This document shows, in pieces, positions 1 to 7,702 of a stretch of 64,000 nt of DNA. The stretch covers positions 1 to 64,000 of the forward strand of contig JAGDBO010000001.1 in assembly GCA_017959005.1 (NCBI GenBank), given 5' to 3'. This DNA is from Bacteroidales bacterium (lineage in GTDB: Bacteria; Bacteroidota; Bacteroidia; Bacteroidales; UBA932). Every line of letters begins with the position of its first letter. Positions within the stretch are counted from its first letter, which is position 1. The notes under the pieces were generated by a model. It ran no database searches. It saw nothing but the letters and a program-made list of their open reading frames with translations, and was not told where the DNA came from. The translations under genes and the position numbers were made by a program.

Positions 1-228
1 ATCATTGTAGAAATGAAGCGTATCAATCCAATCGGCCCTTGATTCGGCCACTTTGAATTGGAACACCTGGTCGCCGTTTGGAATTGTATCGTGGACGTGA
101 TGCTCAAAGCTGAAGATGCCCGGGCCGTTCAAACCGTCGGCTCGATATCCTCTTATCATTGAACACGATGACAAATAAATCCCAAATGCAACGAGAGAAA
201 TGGTACTTATTATCCGATTATAATTCAT
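1..228 (-). CDS. Partial lipoprotein, N-terminal 76 residues only
   Basis: The reading frame opens at an ATG (minus strand, position 228) and runs off the left edge without a stop, so only the N-terminus is present. Residues 1-22 form a lipoprotein signal: a short basic start (MNYNR), a hydrophobic stretch, and a lipobox LSSC with Cys22. After it comes a region with aromatic and charged residues (for example FSFEHHVHDTIPNGDQVFQF). I cannot name the family with confidence. The pattern after the lipid anchor is vaguely like the N-terminal strand of periplasmic serine hydrolases of the beta-lactamase fold in Bacteroidales, but that is a weak guess. Expected location: an envelope membrane, anchored by lipid. 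Confidence 0.6.
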   Translation of the reverse strand, partial: MNYNRIISTISLVAFGIYLSSCSMIRGYRADGLNGPGIFSFEHHVHDTIPNGDQVFQFKVAESRADWIDTLHFYND

Positions 229-255
229 TAATGGTAAATAACTTCTATCAATTTT

Positions 256-374
256 CTACTTTATTGTAAAGTACTTTCGTTTGCTGATGCTCAGCTTCTC
301 ATCCGGGGACACTTCATACTTGGCTGCGAGTTCGCTAAGTGTTTGGCGTCGTACTTCTTTCTGCTTTTCTTCAT
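256..374 (-). pseudogene. Relic of an IS3-type transposase OrfA
   Basis: The minus strand starts with ATG at 374 and encodes MKKSRKKYDAK, the usual start of IS3-type OrfA proteins. In a different frame it continues as RQTLSELAAKYEVSP, the helix-turn-helix segment of the same family, then hits a stop at 256-258. The two pieces are joined out of frame and the middle and the whole C-terminus are missing. This looks like a decayed fragment with an internal deletion, not a working gene. No matching OrfB or clear insertion-sequence ends were found around it. The family call rests on recognising two short conserved peptides. Confidence 0.5.
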
Positions 375-375
375 G

Positions 376-406
376 GTGCTAAGTTACTACTTTTTAACTT
401 AGGCAC
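376..406. repeat. Inverted repeat beside the transposase relic
   Basis: GTGCTAAGTTA (376-386) is mirrored by TAACTTAGGCAC (395-406) with one extra base on the right arm. It could be a remnant of an insertion-sequence end or a simple hairpin. It sits directly upstream of the transposase relic on that element's strand. Apart from this and the relic, nothing else recognisable lies between 229 and the hydrolase promoter. Confidence 0.4.
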
Positions 407-427
407 CTGTCTTAAATATTATATTAT

Positions 428-435
428 TATCTTTG
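428..435 (+). promoter_or_regulatory. Promoter -7 box of the hydrolase gene
   Basis: TATCTTTG fits the Bacteroidota sigma-ABfr -7 consensus TAnnTTTG exactly. It lies 29 nt before the chosen ATG at 465. No clear TTTG element is visible at the usual upstream spacing. Confidence 0.5.
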
Positions 436-464
436 ACTTTGGTGTAATAAAAAAACAAGTACCT

Positions 465-1241
465 ATGAAACGTTGGACTCTTTTGTTGCTATCATTATTT
501 TCATTCTGTTTATTCTTTAGCGTTCCGTCAGTTAACGCGCAATCTTATGAATACGGAAAACTTATCTGTGCAGACGGTGACACTCTTCTTTACCGTTACC
601 TTGTTCCGGAAAAAAGAGACAGCATAAAGCAATATCCTCTTGTTCTTTATCTGCACACTTCCGGTGAGAGGGGTAATGACAATGAAAGAACAACCTTTGG
701 CGCACAGATGTTTTTAAACCCTTGTAATCGCGATGATTACCCGTGCTTTGTCATTGTACCGCAATGTCCTGAGGGACGCACCTGGGCCTTTGATAAAAGC
801 CCCGGCTCTTATGATTTTCCAAAAGATTATCCGGAGAGCAGAATGATGAAAGAAGTTATGGAACTGGTGCACCTTTTCATTCAACGTCCGGATGTTGATC
901 CAAAACGTGTCTACATCTATGGAATGTCCATGGGAGGAATCGGTGTTTTTGATGCGGTAGCCCGTCACCCGGATATCTTTGCCGCCGCTGTTCCAATCTG
1001 CGGAGATATCAATCCGGACAGGCTCGGAAAGTTCGAGGGAGTGTCCTGGAGTCTTTACCACGGAGACAGTGACCCTGCCGTTCCGGTTTCCGGCTCAAGA
1101 GATGCCTACCGTGCCCTAAAAGCTGCCGGAGCAGATGTCCGTTACCATGAATTCCCGGGCTGCGGACACGTATGCTGGTGGAAAGCCTTTGAGAAACCAG
1201 ACTTCATGCCTTGGCTCTTCTCCAAGAGCAAGAAAAGGTAG
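465..1241 (+). CDS. Secreted alpha/beta hydrolase (esterase/depolymerase-like)
   Basis: A 258-residue protein of the alpha/beta hydrolase fold, in the group of secreted esterases and polyhydroxybutyrate-depolymerase-like phospholipase/carboxylesterases. A cleavable signal peptide ends near NAQ (residue 26). The nucleophile elbow GMSMGG places the serine at about residue 155, the acidic residue is in HGDSDPAVPV (about 203) and the histidine in GCGHVCWWKAF (about 235), so the triad looks complete. A longer frame opens at 339, but ATG 465 is chosen because it starts exactly at the signal peptide and follows a promoter box. Likely exported; the substrate cannot be told from sequence. The gene stands alone and ends before a bidirectional terminator shared with the tRNA-Leu gene. 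Confidence 0.85.
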   Translation: MKRWTLLLLSLFSFCLFFSVPSVNAQSYEYGKLICADGDTLLYRYLVPEKRDSIKQYPLVLYLHTSGERGNDNERTTFGAQMFLNPCNRDDYPCFVIVPQCPEGRTWAFDKSPGSYDFPKDYPESRMMKEVMELVHLFIQRPDVDPKRVYIYGMSMGGIGVFDAVARHPDIFAAAVPICGDINPDRLGKFEGVSWSLYHGDSDPAVPVSGSRDAYRALKAAGADVRYHEFPGCGHVCWWKAFEKPDFMPWLFSKSKKR

Positions 1242-1261
1242 TGGTAGTGCCCAATGGGCAC

Positions 1262-1294
1262 AAAAAAAGGAGACCATCCGGTCTCCGTTTTTTT
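1262..1294. terminator. Bidirectional intrinsic terminator
   Basis: A perfect 7-bp stem GGAGACC (1269-1275) / GGTCTCC (1280-1286) with loop ATCC is preceded by seven A and followed by seven T, so it can end transcription both of the hydrolase (plus) and of tRNA-Leu (minus). Confidence 0.85.
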
Positions 1295-1297
1295 GTG

Positions 1298-1380
1298 TGC
1301 CCAGGACAAGAGTCGAACCTGCACACCATTTCTGGCACTACCCCCTCAAAGTAGCGTGTCTACCATTCCACCACCTGGGC
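1298..1380 (-). tRNA. tRNA-Leu (anticodon GAG)
   Basis: The minus strand folds as a class II tRNA: acceptor GCCCAGG pairs with CCTGGGC, discriminator A. The D-arm contains TGGTAGA, the anticodon stem CTACT/GGTAG encloses loop TTGAGGG with anticodon GAG, there is a long variable arm, and the T-arm carries GGTTCGACTC. It decodes CUC and CUU. The CCA end is not encoded. Confidence 0.93.
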
Positions 1381-1391
1381 AATTGGGACTG

Positions 1392-1399
1392 CAAATATA
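1392..1399 (-). promoter_or_regulatory. Promoter -7 box of tRNA-Leu
   Basis: On the minus strand this reads TATATTTG, a perfect TAnnTTTG box, 11 nt before the first base of tRNA-Leu. Confidence 0.6.
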
Positions 1400-1518
1400 T
1401 AAAAAGTTGAATATCATTGAAACTTTTTTTATAAATTTGCCTTGCTTAAGCAGAAACAATTAATTCAATTAAGTATAAACCTAAACGTTGCGCACGACAC
1501 AAATAAGTGTAATTAACT

Positions 1519-1908
1519 ATGGAAGAAACCGCAAAGAAAGGTAACGGACTAGCTGTTGCCGGATTCGTACTGGGTGTTTTGGGAATTCTTTTCCTCTTTA
1601 TCCCTCTCCTCAACGTAGTTGGATGGATTTTCGCTGCACTTGCTTTGATCTTCGGTCTTATCGGATGCTTCGGTAACAGGAAGAACAAGGGTCTTGGTAT
1701 CGCTGCTGTTGCTATGGCAGTTATTTTCTTGTTAGTTTACTATCTCTACTGGGTTCCAAAATACAACAAGGTAACAAAGGCTCTTGGAGAGTTTGCTACT
1801 GAGGTTGTTAAGGAGGCTGACCAGAAGACTCAGAAGGCTGTTGAGGAAGCTGCTGCTAAGATTGACGAGGCTGCAGAGGCTGTTGAGGAAGCTGCAAAGG
1901 AGAACTAA
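1519..1908 (+). CDS. DUF4190-like small membrane protein
   Basis: A 129-residue inner-membrane protein. Residues 10-30, 33-55 and 58-80 are strongly hydrophobic with Gly-rich turns (GFVLGVLGILFLF, ALIFGLIGCFG), the pattern of DUF4190-type proteins. The last 45 residues are a charged, alanine/glutamate-rich helix (repeats of VEEAA/IDEAA) that probably projects into the cytoplasm or periplasm as an amphipathic or coiled-coil tail. No function is known. It is preceded by 138 nt after the tRNA-Leu gene and followed by a terminator, so it appears monocistronic. The third-codon pattern of its 3' half is strongly biased to GCT/GAG, giving long spurious ORFs in other frames. Confidence 0.75.
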   Translation: MEETAKKGNGLAVAGFVLGVLGILFLFIPLLNVVGWIFAALALIFGLIGCFGNRKNKGLGIAAVAMAVIFLLVYYLYWVPKYNKVTKALGEFATEVVKEADQKTQKAVEEAAAKIDEAAEAVEEAAKEN

Positions 1909-1931
1909 TCCTGCGCCGTTTAAGAAAAAGA

Positions 1932-1961
1932 GGATGACCAAAATTTTTGGCCATCCTTTTT
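1932..1961 (+). terminator. Intrinsic terminator of the DUF4190-like gene
   Basis: GGATGACC (1932-1939) pairs with GGCCATCC (1949-1956) with one A-C mismatch, followed by a run of T. The 3' part overlaps the -33 element of the next promoter. Confidence 0.75.
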
Positions 1962-1978
1962 CTTTTAATGTATCTTTG
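1946..1978 (+). promoter_or_regulatory. Promoter of the nitrilase gene
   Basis: TTTG (1946-1949), 21 nt, then TATCTTTG (1971-1978) fits the Bacteroidota -33/-7 layout. The ATG follows only 4 nt after the -7 box, so the transcript would be nearly leaderless. The -33 element lies inside the preceding terminator hairpin. Confidence 0.65.
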
Positions 1979-1982
1979 AGGT

Positions 1983-2774
1983 ATGAAAGTAACACTGCTG
2001 CAACGAGATATTTTATGGGCAGACCCAAAGGGGAATGCCAAGCTGAATGAGAAACTCATAAAGGAGAACTTAGGTAGTGACCTCTACCTTCTGCCTGAGA
2101 TGTTCTCTACCGGTTTTGCTACAACTCCGGACGGTATAGCGGAAAAGCTGGACAATGAGGGTGAATGTTTTACCCTTAAATGGATGAAAAAGCAGGCAAA
2201 GGAGAGCAATTGCGCCATCTGCGGAAGTGTGGCCGTGGAGGAGAAGGGAAAGTTCTATAACCGCCTCTATTTTGTAACTCCCGATGGATGTTGGCAGTAT
2301 GACAAGCACCACCTCTTTACCTACGGAGGAGAGAACAAACGCTACACCGCAGGTGAGGATAAAAGAGTGATTGTTGAGTGGCGCGGTGTGAAAATCTTGT
2401 TGCAAGTGTGTTATGACGTCCGCTTCCCTGTTTTTGTGCGCAACCGCCTTTTGGACGAGGGTTACAATCCTGAATACGATGCAATAATCTATGTTGCAAG
2501 CTGGCCTGCAACCAGAGTTCCGGTATGGCGTAAACTTCTGCCTGCAAGGGCAATAGAGAACCAGTGCTACATAATGGCGGTGAACCGCGTAGGTGAAGAT
2601 CCCGCCTGCAGGTATATTGGAGGAACAATGCTTATTGATGCAATGGGAAACAGTGTGGCCGAGGCGGAAGAGGGAACAGAATGCGCAGTTAACGGAGAGA
2701 TTGACATGGAATCTCTTGCAAAGTTCCGCTCAAAGTTCCCTGTGCTTAAGGATGCAGATAAGTTTCAACTATAG
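1983..2774 (+). CDS. Carbon-nitrogen hydrolase (omega-amidase, YafV/Nit2 type)
   Basis: 263 residues, the usual length for the single-domain nitrilase superfamily. The catalytic triad is visible: Glu39 in LLPEMFSTGF, Lys108 in DKHHLF and Cys143 in QVCYDVRFP. The GGENKRYTAG and ASWPATRVPVW segments are typical of the YafV/omega-amidase branch, which hydrolyses alpha-ketoglutaramate or alpha-ketosuccinamate to the keto acid and ammonia and serves as a repair enzyme after glutamine transamination. Cytoplasmic, no signal peptide. Its 3' end overlaps the convergent LOG-family gene by 29 nt. The exact substrate is inferred from the family. Confidence 0.88.
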   Translation: MKVTLLQRDILWADPKGNAKLNEKLIKENLGSDLYLLPEMFSTGFATTPDGIAEKLDNEGECFTLKWMKKQAKESNCAICGSVAVEEKGKFYNRLYFVTPDGCWQYDKHHLFTYGGENKRYTAGEDKRVIVEWRGVKILLQVCYDVRFPVFVRNRLLDEGYNPEYDAIIYVASWPATRVPVWRKLLPARAIENQCYIMAVNRVGEDPACRYIGGTMLIDAMGNSVAEAEEGTECAVNGEIDMESLAKFRSKFPVLKDADKFQL

Positions 2775-3291
2775 CCTCAATCTCCTCTATTGAAGAGGCG
2801 GTTTTTATTCTATCGCGATAGTTACCCCTCATCAAATTCTCCCTCTCAAAGTGATCTAAAAGAGCAATGAGGGGATTCCAGAAGCCCTTGATATTAAAGA
2901 GGATAACCGGCTTGGAGTGGTAGCCCACCGTAGAGGCGGCGCACTGCGTCATCACTTCATCCAATGTGCCAATGCCTCCCGGAAGAGCAATGGTGATATC
3001 ACTGTTTGCAACCAATAAGTCTTTGCGGTCTGAAAGAGTGTGGCAGGGAATGCAGAGATCCAGATTGTGGAAGATTCTACCTCGCTCTTCTATCTTTTTG
3101 GGCAGCACACCAATACAACGGGCGCCCGCCTTTTGTGCCTTCTCCCCTATGATGTTCATAAGACCAAGAGAGCAGCCACCCCACACAAGGGAGTGGCCCT
3201 TTTCTCCAATCCATCTGCCCAACTCTTCAGCAGCGCAGATGAACTCCTGGTCTATATTAGGATTAGCAGAACAGTAAACACCTATCCTCAT
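2746..3291 (-). CDS. LOG-family (TIGR00730) nucleotide 5'-monophosphate hydrolase
   Basis: 181 residues with the Rossmann-like lysine-decarboxylase fold of the LOG family. The signature PGGIGTLDE (about 104-112) and the preceding SDRKDLL are present. Members hydrolyse nucleoside or cytokinin-riboside 5'-monophosphates to base plus ribose 5-phosphate; the physiological substrate in Bacteroidales is unclear. It is the last gene of a minus-strand operon; its ATG overlaps the stop of the MscS gene (ATGA, 4 nt), so translation is probably coupled. The 3' end overlaps the nitrilase gene tail to tail. Confidence 0.88.
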   Translation of the reverse strand: MRIGVYCSANPNIDQEFICAAEELGRWIGEKGHSLVWGGCSLGLMNIIGEKAQKAGARCIGVLPKKIEERGRIFHNLDLCIPCHTLSDRKDLLVANSDITIALPGGIGTLDEVMTQCAASTVGYHSKPVILFNIKGFWNPLIALLDHFERENLMRGNYRDRIKTASSIEEIEAIVETYLHP

Positions 3292-6167
3292 TTCTCATCA
3301 GAAACCTGTTTGATATAGACATCTCTCTGAGGGAACGGAATCTCTATATTGTTAGCGTTCAGAGCTTTGTAAATAGTCTCGTTTGCTAAAGCAGTATATG
3401 GGTAACGCTCCTCCACAAGAACCTGTTGGTAAACCTTAATTATAATAGCACTGTCTCCAAATTCAGAGAGACGTACAACTATTCCGTACTTAGGATCCAG
3501 TACAAGTCTTCCGTACTTGTCTTTCTTGTTGAGTTTCATCAGCTCTTTTTTCAGAATCGCTCTAACCTTCTCAACATCAGAGCCGTATTTTATACCAACA
3601 GGAAGTATCAGAAGTTCGTAAGCGTGGTTGCGGGTAAGGTTTTTAAAGTTTTTGCTGTACAGTGCGGCGTTAGGGAATGCCATCACGCTTCCGTACTCAG
3701 TCTCTATCATTGTACTCTGATAGGTAATGGTATCTACAACACCGCGAATTCCGTCACACTCCACAATATCTCCCACTCTCAATCTTCCGCTCATAAGTGA
3801 AACACCATAGAAGAAATTGTTGATTACATCCTTTAACGCAAAACCGATACCGGTAGCCAAACCTGCTGCTACAATGGAAATTGCCTTAGATGGAATCTTC
3901 AGTAGGAAGAATACGGTTATTATGTAAATACCCCATGTTGCAAAACTGATAATGGAGTTGGAGAGAGTGAAGTTTACCATATTCTCCGGCAGAGATTTCT
4001 GGCCTGTCTTCTCCAAAATAGAGCGAATCTTGTAAGCTCTGAAGAGAGACTTTACAAGGTAGCAAAAATAGTTGAATACAAAGGCAAGTGAGAGTGCCAG
4101 CAATATCTTGTTAACGGAAAGGCTTATTACATCATAGTTGAGGAACGGATAGCTCAGGTAGTTCAAACAAACTGTAGATAAGTCAAATACGTTGGAAGCC
4201 ATATAGACGCAGAGAGGTATTGACCATACGGAGAATGCCGGAATAACAGCCATCTTTACAAAGTCATAGAACCAGGTTACCTCTATGTAAGAACCCTTTA
4301 CTTTTGTGTTTATCAGATAAGAGTGAGAAAGAGCATAAGCCCTCTTCCACTTCATCATATATCTATCGTGATACTTCTTAAGAAGATTCTCAATGGCGGT
4401 AACTGTCTGCAAGACAGAAAGCTGGAAGGTCCACATTATTACCACCAAAATAGACATCAACACATATCCGCTCCAGGAGAGGACGGTAGCAGCCAGCATA
4501 ACTGCAAGAGAGATAAAGTTATACATGCTGTCTGAAAACTCCATTTTGTTTCTGTACTTTGTACTTACACGGCTCTGCCACAGTGTAAATATCAAGAACA
4601 TAGGAGGCAGAATGAGTATGATCAAAGAGTTTGGAATAAAGGTTATTCTTATGAAAATCAATACCATACTCAGCACCATAATTGGCAGGTATGATCTCAG
4701 GCAGTAAATAACCATATCTCCCCTGGCCCTGATTGCAAGTGAAAGGAAAATTGCGGCAAGCAACCAGGCGTACTCAATGAGACGGCGGGTTGCCACCTCC
4801 AAAAAGTTCTGTTCCGTAAAGAGCATTGCAACCGTTACAATGATTGCAAAGATTACAACGGAGAAGAGAAGAACCAGACAGATTCCGTGCTTCTTGAAAT
4901 TCTCGTTCCGGAAATACTTCACCCTCTTCATTAACCTTCTAACCAGGAAGTTACTGAGCAATATAGAAAGTCCCAGATAGAACATCACAAAAAGGATGAG
5001 TCCAAAAATTGTCTGAGGACTCCACTGGCTGTGCACGTGTCTCTCTGTAGTAGGTGCCCACTTGTCATTGGCATCCATTTTTGCACGCTTAAAATAGCCT
5101 ACAGGATTGAAAAGAATTTTAAAGTAGTTTGTCTGTCCCTCAATGAAAATCTTTTTCTGCACATGCTTGTAACGCTCTTGTGCATAATTATATGCAGACT
5201 CCAACTGCTGCCAGGTAGCATTGTAGTTAACACTGTCTATTACAATAGCAGACTTTGTATCCTCATAGAGATTAAGCAGCTGCTCTGCATAGAAAATACA
5301 GCTGTCTCTGTTCTTGAGGGCTGCGCCCTTAAGTATAAAGATATATTCATCAGAAGATGCCGTGGTATCCAAAGCCGGATCTACTGAGGAGATATCCATA
5401 ACAAGGTCATCGTCATCATCGTCCTCCTCCTCCTCCTCCTCTTCTGCCTCATGATTGTTTCCTAAGTCCAAACCGCTCGGCATTTTAACGGACATCTTTC
5501 CTGTAAGCACCGTTGTAGCAAGGTTTTTGAAGAACTTACCGCTCTTCTGCAATCCGGTGAGAGTATCATGTTCAGCCTTTTTGTGATGATGGTGGGCTAC
5601 TGCATTCAAACTGTCCGGCGTCTCCAGAGTGTCTACCTTTCCTTCCTTTAGGTTCTTCTCGTGCAGAAGTTCCAATTCCTCCTGTAACTTACTGGCAAGC
5701 AGAATAGTAGAATCACTCTTTTGAAGAGAATCTTTACCCTCCTCAATTAAGGCGGGCGGGATTCTCTTAAGAGTATAAATCAGCCTTTGGTATCTTTCAA
5801 TCTCTATATTCAGCTGATTTATAATAGTTACGAAAGGACGGCGATGGTTGCTGAATTCTCTGTACTGTTTGGAAACTTCCTCCAAAGCGTGAGTAAGGTC
5901 AAAAGTGAAATCCTGCTTCTGAGAGTAGAGCATCAGAGAGAGCTCATTGCAGTCTTCCATCAACTGAACCATCTGTTTCTGTTGCATCTGACGAGATGCC
6001 TTCATCCTCTGTTGAGCATTAGACGTACGGTTGTAAACATGTTTCAGCTCGTGCTTTAACACTCTGAGTGTCTGAGACATATTTTGCTCTTCAAATACCG
6101 CGGAAGCAGGCAGGATCACTCCAAAGAGGAGGATCAGGAGCAATAACACTTTGGATAGTTTCTTCAT
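3288..6167 (-). CDS. Large MscS-family mechanosensitive channel
   Basis: 959 residues, much longer than E. coli MscS (286) and closer in size to the MscK/YbdG/MscM-type group. A signal peptide (1-23) leads to a long periplasmic helical region with heptad-like stretches, interrupted at about 241-258 by an unbroken run of Glu and Asp. About ten membrane helices follow from roughly residue 385. The pore helix and MscS core are at about 765-860 (GLATGIGFALKDVINNF, GDIVECDGIRGVV, NAALYSKNFKNLTRNHAYE), then the cytoplasmic alpha/beta domain. Role: tension-gated efflux of solutes on osmotic downshock. It lies 6 nt after two GHL10 glycosidase-like genes, suggesting joint expression with cell-wall remodelling. 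Confidence 0.92.
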   Translation of the reverse strand: MKKLSKVLLLLILLFGVILPASAVFEEQNMSQTLRVLKHELKHVYNRTSNAQQRMKASRQMQQKQMVQLMEDCNELSLMLYSQKQDFTFDLTHALEEVSKQYREFSNHRRPFVTIINQLNIEIERYQRLIYTLKRIPPALIEEGKDSLQKSDSTILLASKLQEELELLHEKNLKEGKVDTLETPDSLNAVAHHHHKKAEHDTLTGLQKSGKFFKNLATTVLTGKMSVKMPSGLDLGNNHEAEEEEEEEDDDDDDLVMDISSVDPALDTTASSDEYIFILKGAALKNRDSCIFYAEQLLNLYEDTKSAIVIDSVNYNATWQQLESAYNYAQERYKHVQKKIFIEGQTNYFKILFNPVGYFKRAKMDANDKWAPTTERHVHSQWSPQTIFGLILFVMFYLGLSILLSNFLVRRLMKRVKYFRNENFKKHGICLVLLFSVVIFAIIVTVAMLFTEQNFLEVATRRLIEYAWLLAAIFLSLAIRARGDMVIYCLRSYLPIMVLSMVLIFIRITFIPNSLIILILPPMFLIFTLWQSRVSTKYRNKMEFSDSMYNFISLAVMLAATVLSWSGYVLMSILVVIMWTFQLSVLQTVTAIENLLKKYHDRYMMKWKRAYALSHSYLINTKVKGSYIEVTWFYDFVKMAVIPAFSVWSIPLCVYMASNVFDLSTVCLNYLSYPFLNYDVISLSVNKILLALSLAFVFNYFCYLVKSLFRAYKIRSILEKTGQKSLPENMVNFTLSNSIISFATWGIYIITVFFLLKIPSKAISIVAAGLATGIGFALKDVINNFFYGVSLMSGRLRVGDIVECDGIRGVVDTITYQSTMIETEYGSVMAFPNAALYSKNFKNLTRNHAYELLILPVGIKYGSDVEKVRAILKKELMKLNKKDKYGRLVLDPKYGIVVRLSEFGDSAIIIKVYQQVLVEERYPYTALANETIYKALNANNIEIPFPQRDVYIKQVSDEK

Positions 6168-6173
6168 AATTTT

Positions 6174-7700
6174 TTATTCTACGTAAACAACGGCGGAGAG
6201 TGCACTCCTATTCTTTCCGTTGTATGAAAGTACAGCATAATTCTTCTTGGAAGAACCCGGATAACTTAAGAGTTCTCCCTTAGTTATAAGTTCCGCTGTC
6301 CAGGTTGTTGAACCGGAGGTGGAAGTTTTCTTTACAAGTTCATATAGCGCATACCCTTCTGCACCTGTAACGGCGGTCCACTCTATCTTGTTGCCACTGA
6401 CCTGAATAGAAGGAGCTGCAGGTGCTCCGGTGTTATCCTTGAATCCCTTTCCGAGTTTAGGAATCAGAGACTCGTGAGTATAGATATCTGATTTCAGATA
6501 TGGTGCAAAGTTGGATGCAAGAAGATGGGCGGTACGGAACCAGAGGTTTCCAACAACCCAGTCTGCATTACGGCAATCCTCAACCTGCTGCTTAAACTCC
6601 GCAAGGGAGAATCCTGTCTCCGTAAGACGGTAAACTGCAAGACCGGTAATTACAGGAATCTGATTGTTTGCACCTCCGGCAAGTGCTACCTCCTTCCAGG
6701 TGTTCATAGTTGAAAGGAACGGTGCAGTTGAGTGAGAATGAGGCCAATATACCTGTGGAGCAAGATAATCTACTATTCCCTGTTCAACCCACTGAACAGG
6801 ATCTGCATAGAGGTATCTTGTAAGAGGAAGACGTCCGGCAGGAGAGACTCCGAATATCTTATTAGGTTTGGTCTCTTTAACTCCGTCATAGAGAGCCTTT
6901 ACAACCTTGTTGATGTTACTCTCTCTCCACTTCTCTTTAGTAAGACCGCCGCCGTAAAGAGCATAAAGCGCGTCATCATTCCACTCCTTTTCATCCGCCT
7001 TCAATCCGTCCGGATAGAAGTAGTCATCAATATGCACTCCGTCCAAATCATACTTAGTCATAAGCTCCACGGCAAGACTCTTCAAATAGTTGACTACCTC
7101 AGGTTTACCCGGGTCCCAATAAAGATTGGAACCATACTGCTGTACCCAGTCCGGATGAACTTTTGCAGGATGAGTATCCGGACGTGCACTACTTGCAGAG
7201 CCAATTCTGAGAGGATTCAGCCAGGCATGTATCTCCATTCCGTCATTGTGGGCAGTCTGAACTGCAAGGGCAAGAGGATCGTATCCTGGATCTTTGCCCA
7301 TTGTTCCGGTAAGCACAGAACTCCAAGGAAGTATGGCTGACTCCCACATAGCATCAGAGTTACAGCAAACCTGCATAACCACAGCATTACAGTTGGCGCT
7401 TTTTATACTGTGAATCATGTTCTTAAGATTCTGCTGCTGAACGGATGCGTCCTTAACGCCGTTAGGCCAGTCATATCCGCCAACGGTGGTGAGCCAGGCA
7501 GCTCTAAATTCATGAGTTAGAATTATCTTATCTTTTGAGCTATTGTACTTATATGTATCTACATAAGGTGTGGGAGTTGGTGGATTAGGAGTAGGATCTG
7601 GATCCAACGGTTTTGAACCACCACCGCCTCCGCAACCGGAAAGCAAACTCATAGAAAACAGTACGGAAACTACCGTAGTTAAACTAAAGAACTTTCTCAT
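6174..7700 (-). CDS. GHL10 (family-10-like) glycosidase lipoprotein, paralogue 1
   Basis: 508 residues of the GHL10/DUF187 family (COG1649). The lipobox LLSGC gives Cys23, followed by a five-glycine run and a proline/threonine-rich linker, so the enzyme is a surface or periplasmic lipoprotein. The TIM-barrel part starts at EFRAAWLTTVGGYDWP and contains the conserved DGVHIDDYFYPDG, FGVSPAGRLP and APQVYWPHSHS segments; the acidic residues of DGVHIDD are candidates for catalysis. A fibronectin/Ig-like domain ends the protein. E. coli DigH (YddW) of this family cleaves denuded peptidoglycan glycans, so cell-wall glycan is the likely substrate; that is an inference. Two bases separate it from paralogue 2 upstream and it precedes the MscS gene. 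Confidence 0.85.
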   Translation of the reverse strand: MRKFFSLTTVVSVLFSMSLLSGCGGGGGSKPLDPDPTPNPPTPTPYVDTYKYNSSKDKIILTHEFRAAWLTTVGGYDWPNGVKDASVQQQNLKNMIHSIKSANCNAVVMQVCCNSDAMWESAILPWSSVLTGTMGKDPGYDPLALAVQTAHNDGMEIHAWLNPLRIGSASSARPDTHPAKVHPDWVQQYGSNLYWDPGKPEVVNYLKSLAVELMTKYDLDGVHIDDYFYPDGLKADEKEWNDDALYALYGGGLTKEKWRESNINKVVKALYDGVKETKPNKIFGVSPAGRLPLTRYLYADPVQWVEQGIVDYLAPQVYWPHSHSTAPFLSTMNTWKEVALAGGANNQIPVITGLAVYRLTETGFSLAEFKQQVEDCRNADWVVGNLWFRTAHLLASNFAPYLKSDIYTHESLIPKLGKGFKDNTGAPAAPSIQVSGNKIEWTAVTGAEGYALYELVKKTSTSGSTTWTAELITKGELLSYPGSSKKNYAVLSYNGKNRSALSAVVYVE

Positions 7701-7702
7701 CT

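Noticed and set aside
339-464. N-terminal extension of the alpha/beta hydrolase
   Set aside because: It precedes the promoter box at 428-435 and the signal peptide begins at 465; the upstream part is intergenic and next to the transposase relic.
6732-7340. 202-codon open frame opposite GHL10 paralogue 1
   Set aside because: Shadow frame of a conserved gene; a similar shadow occurs opposite paralogue 2 (8060-8653), which reflects shared codon use, not a gene.
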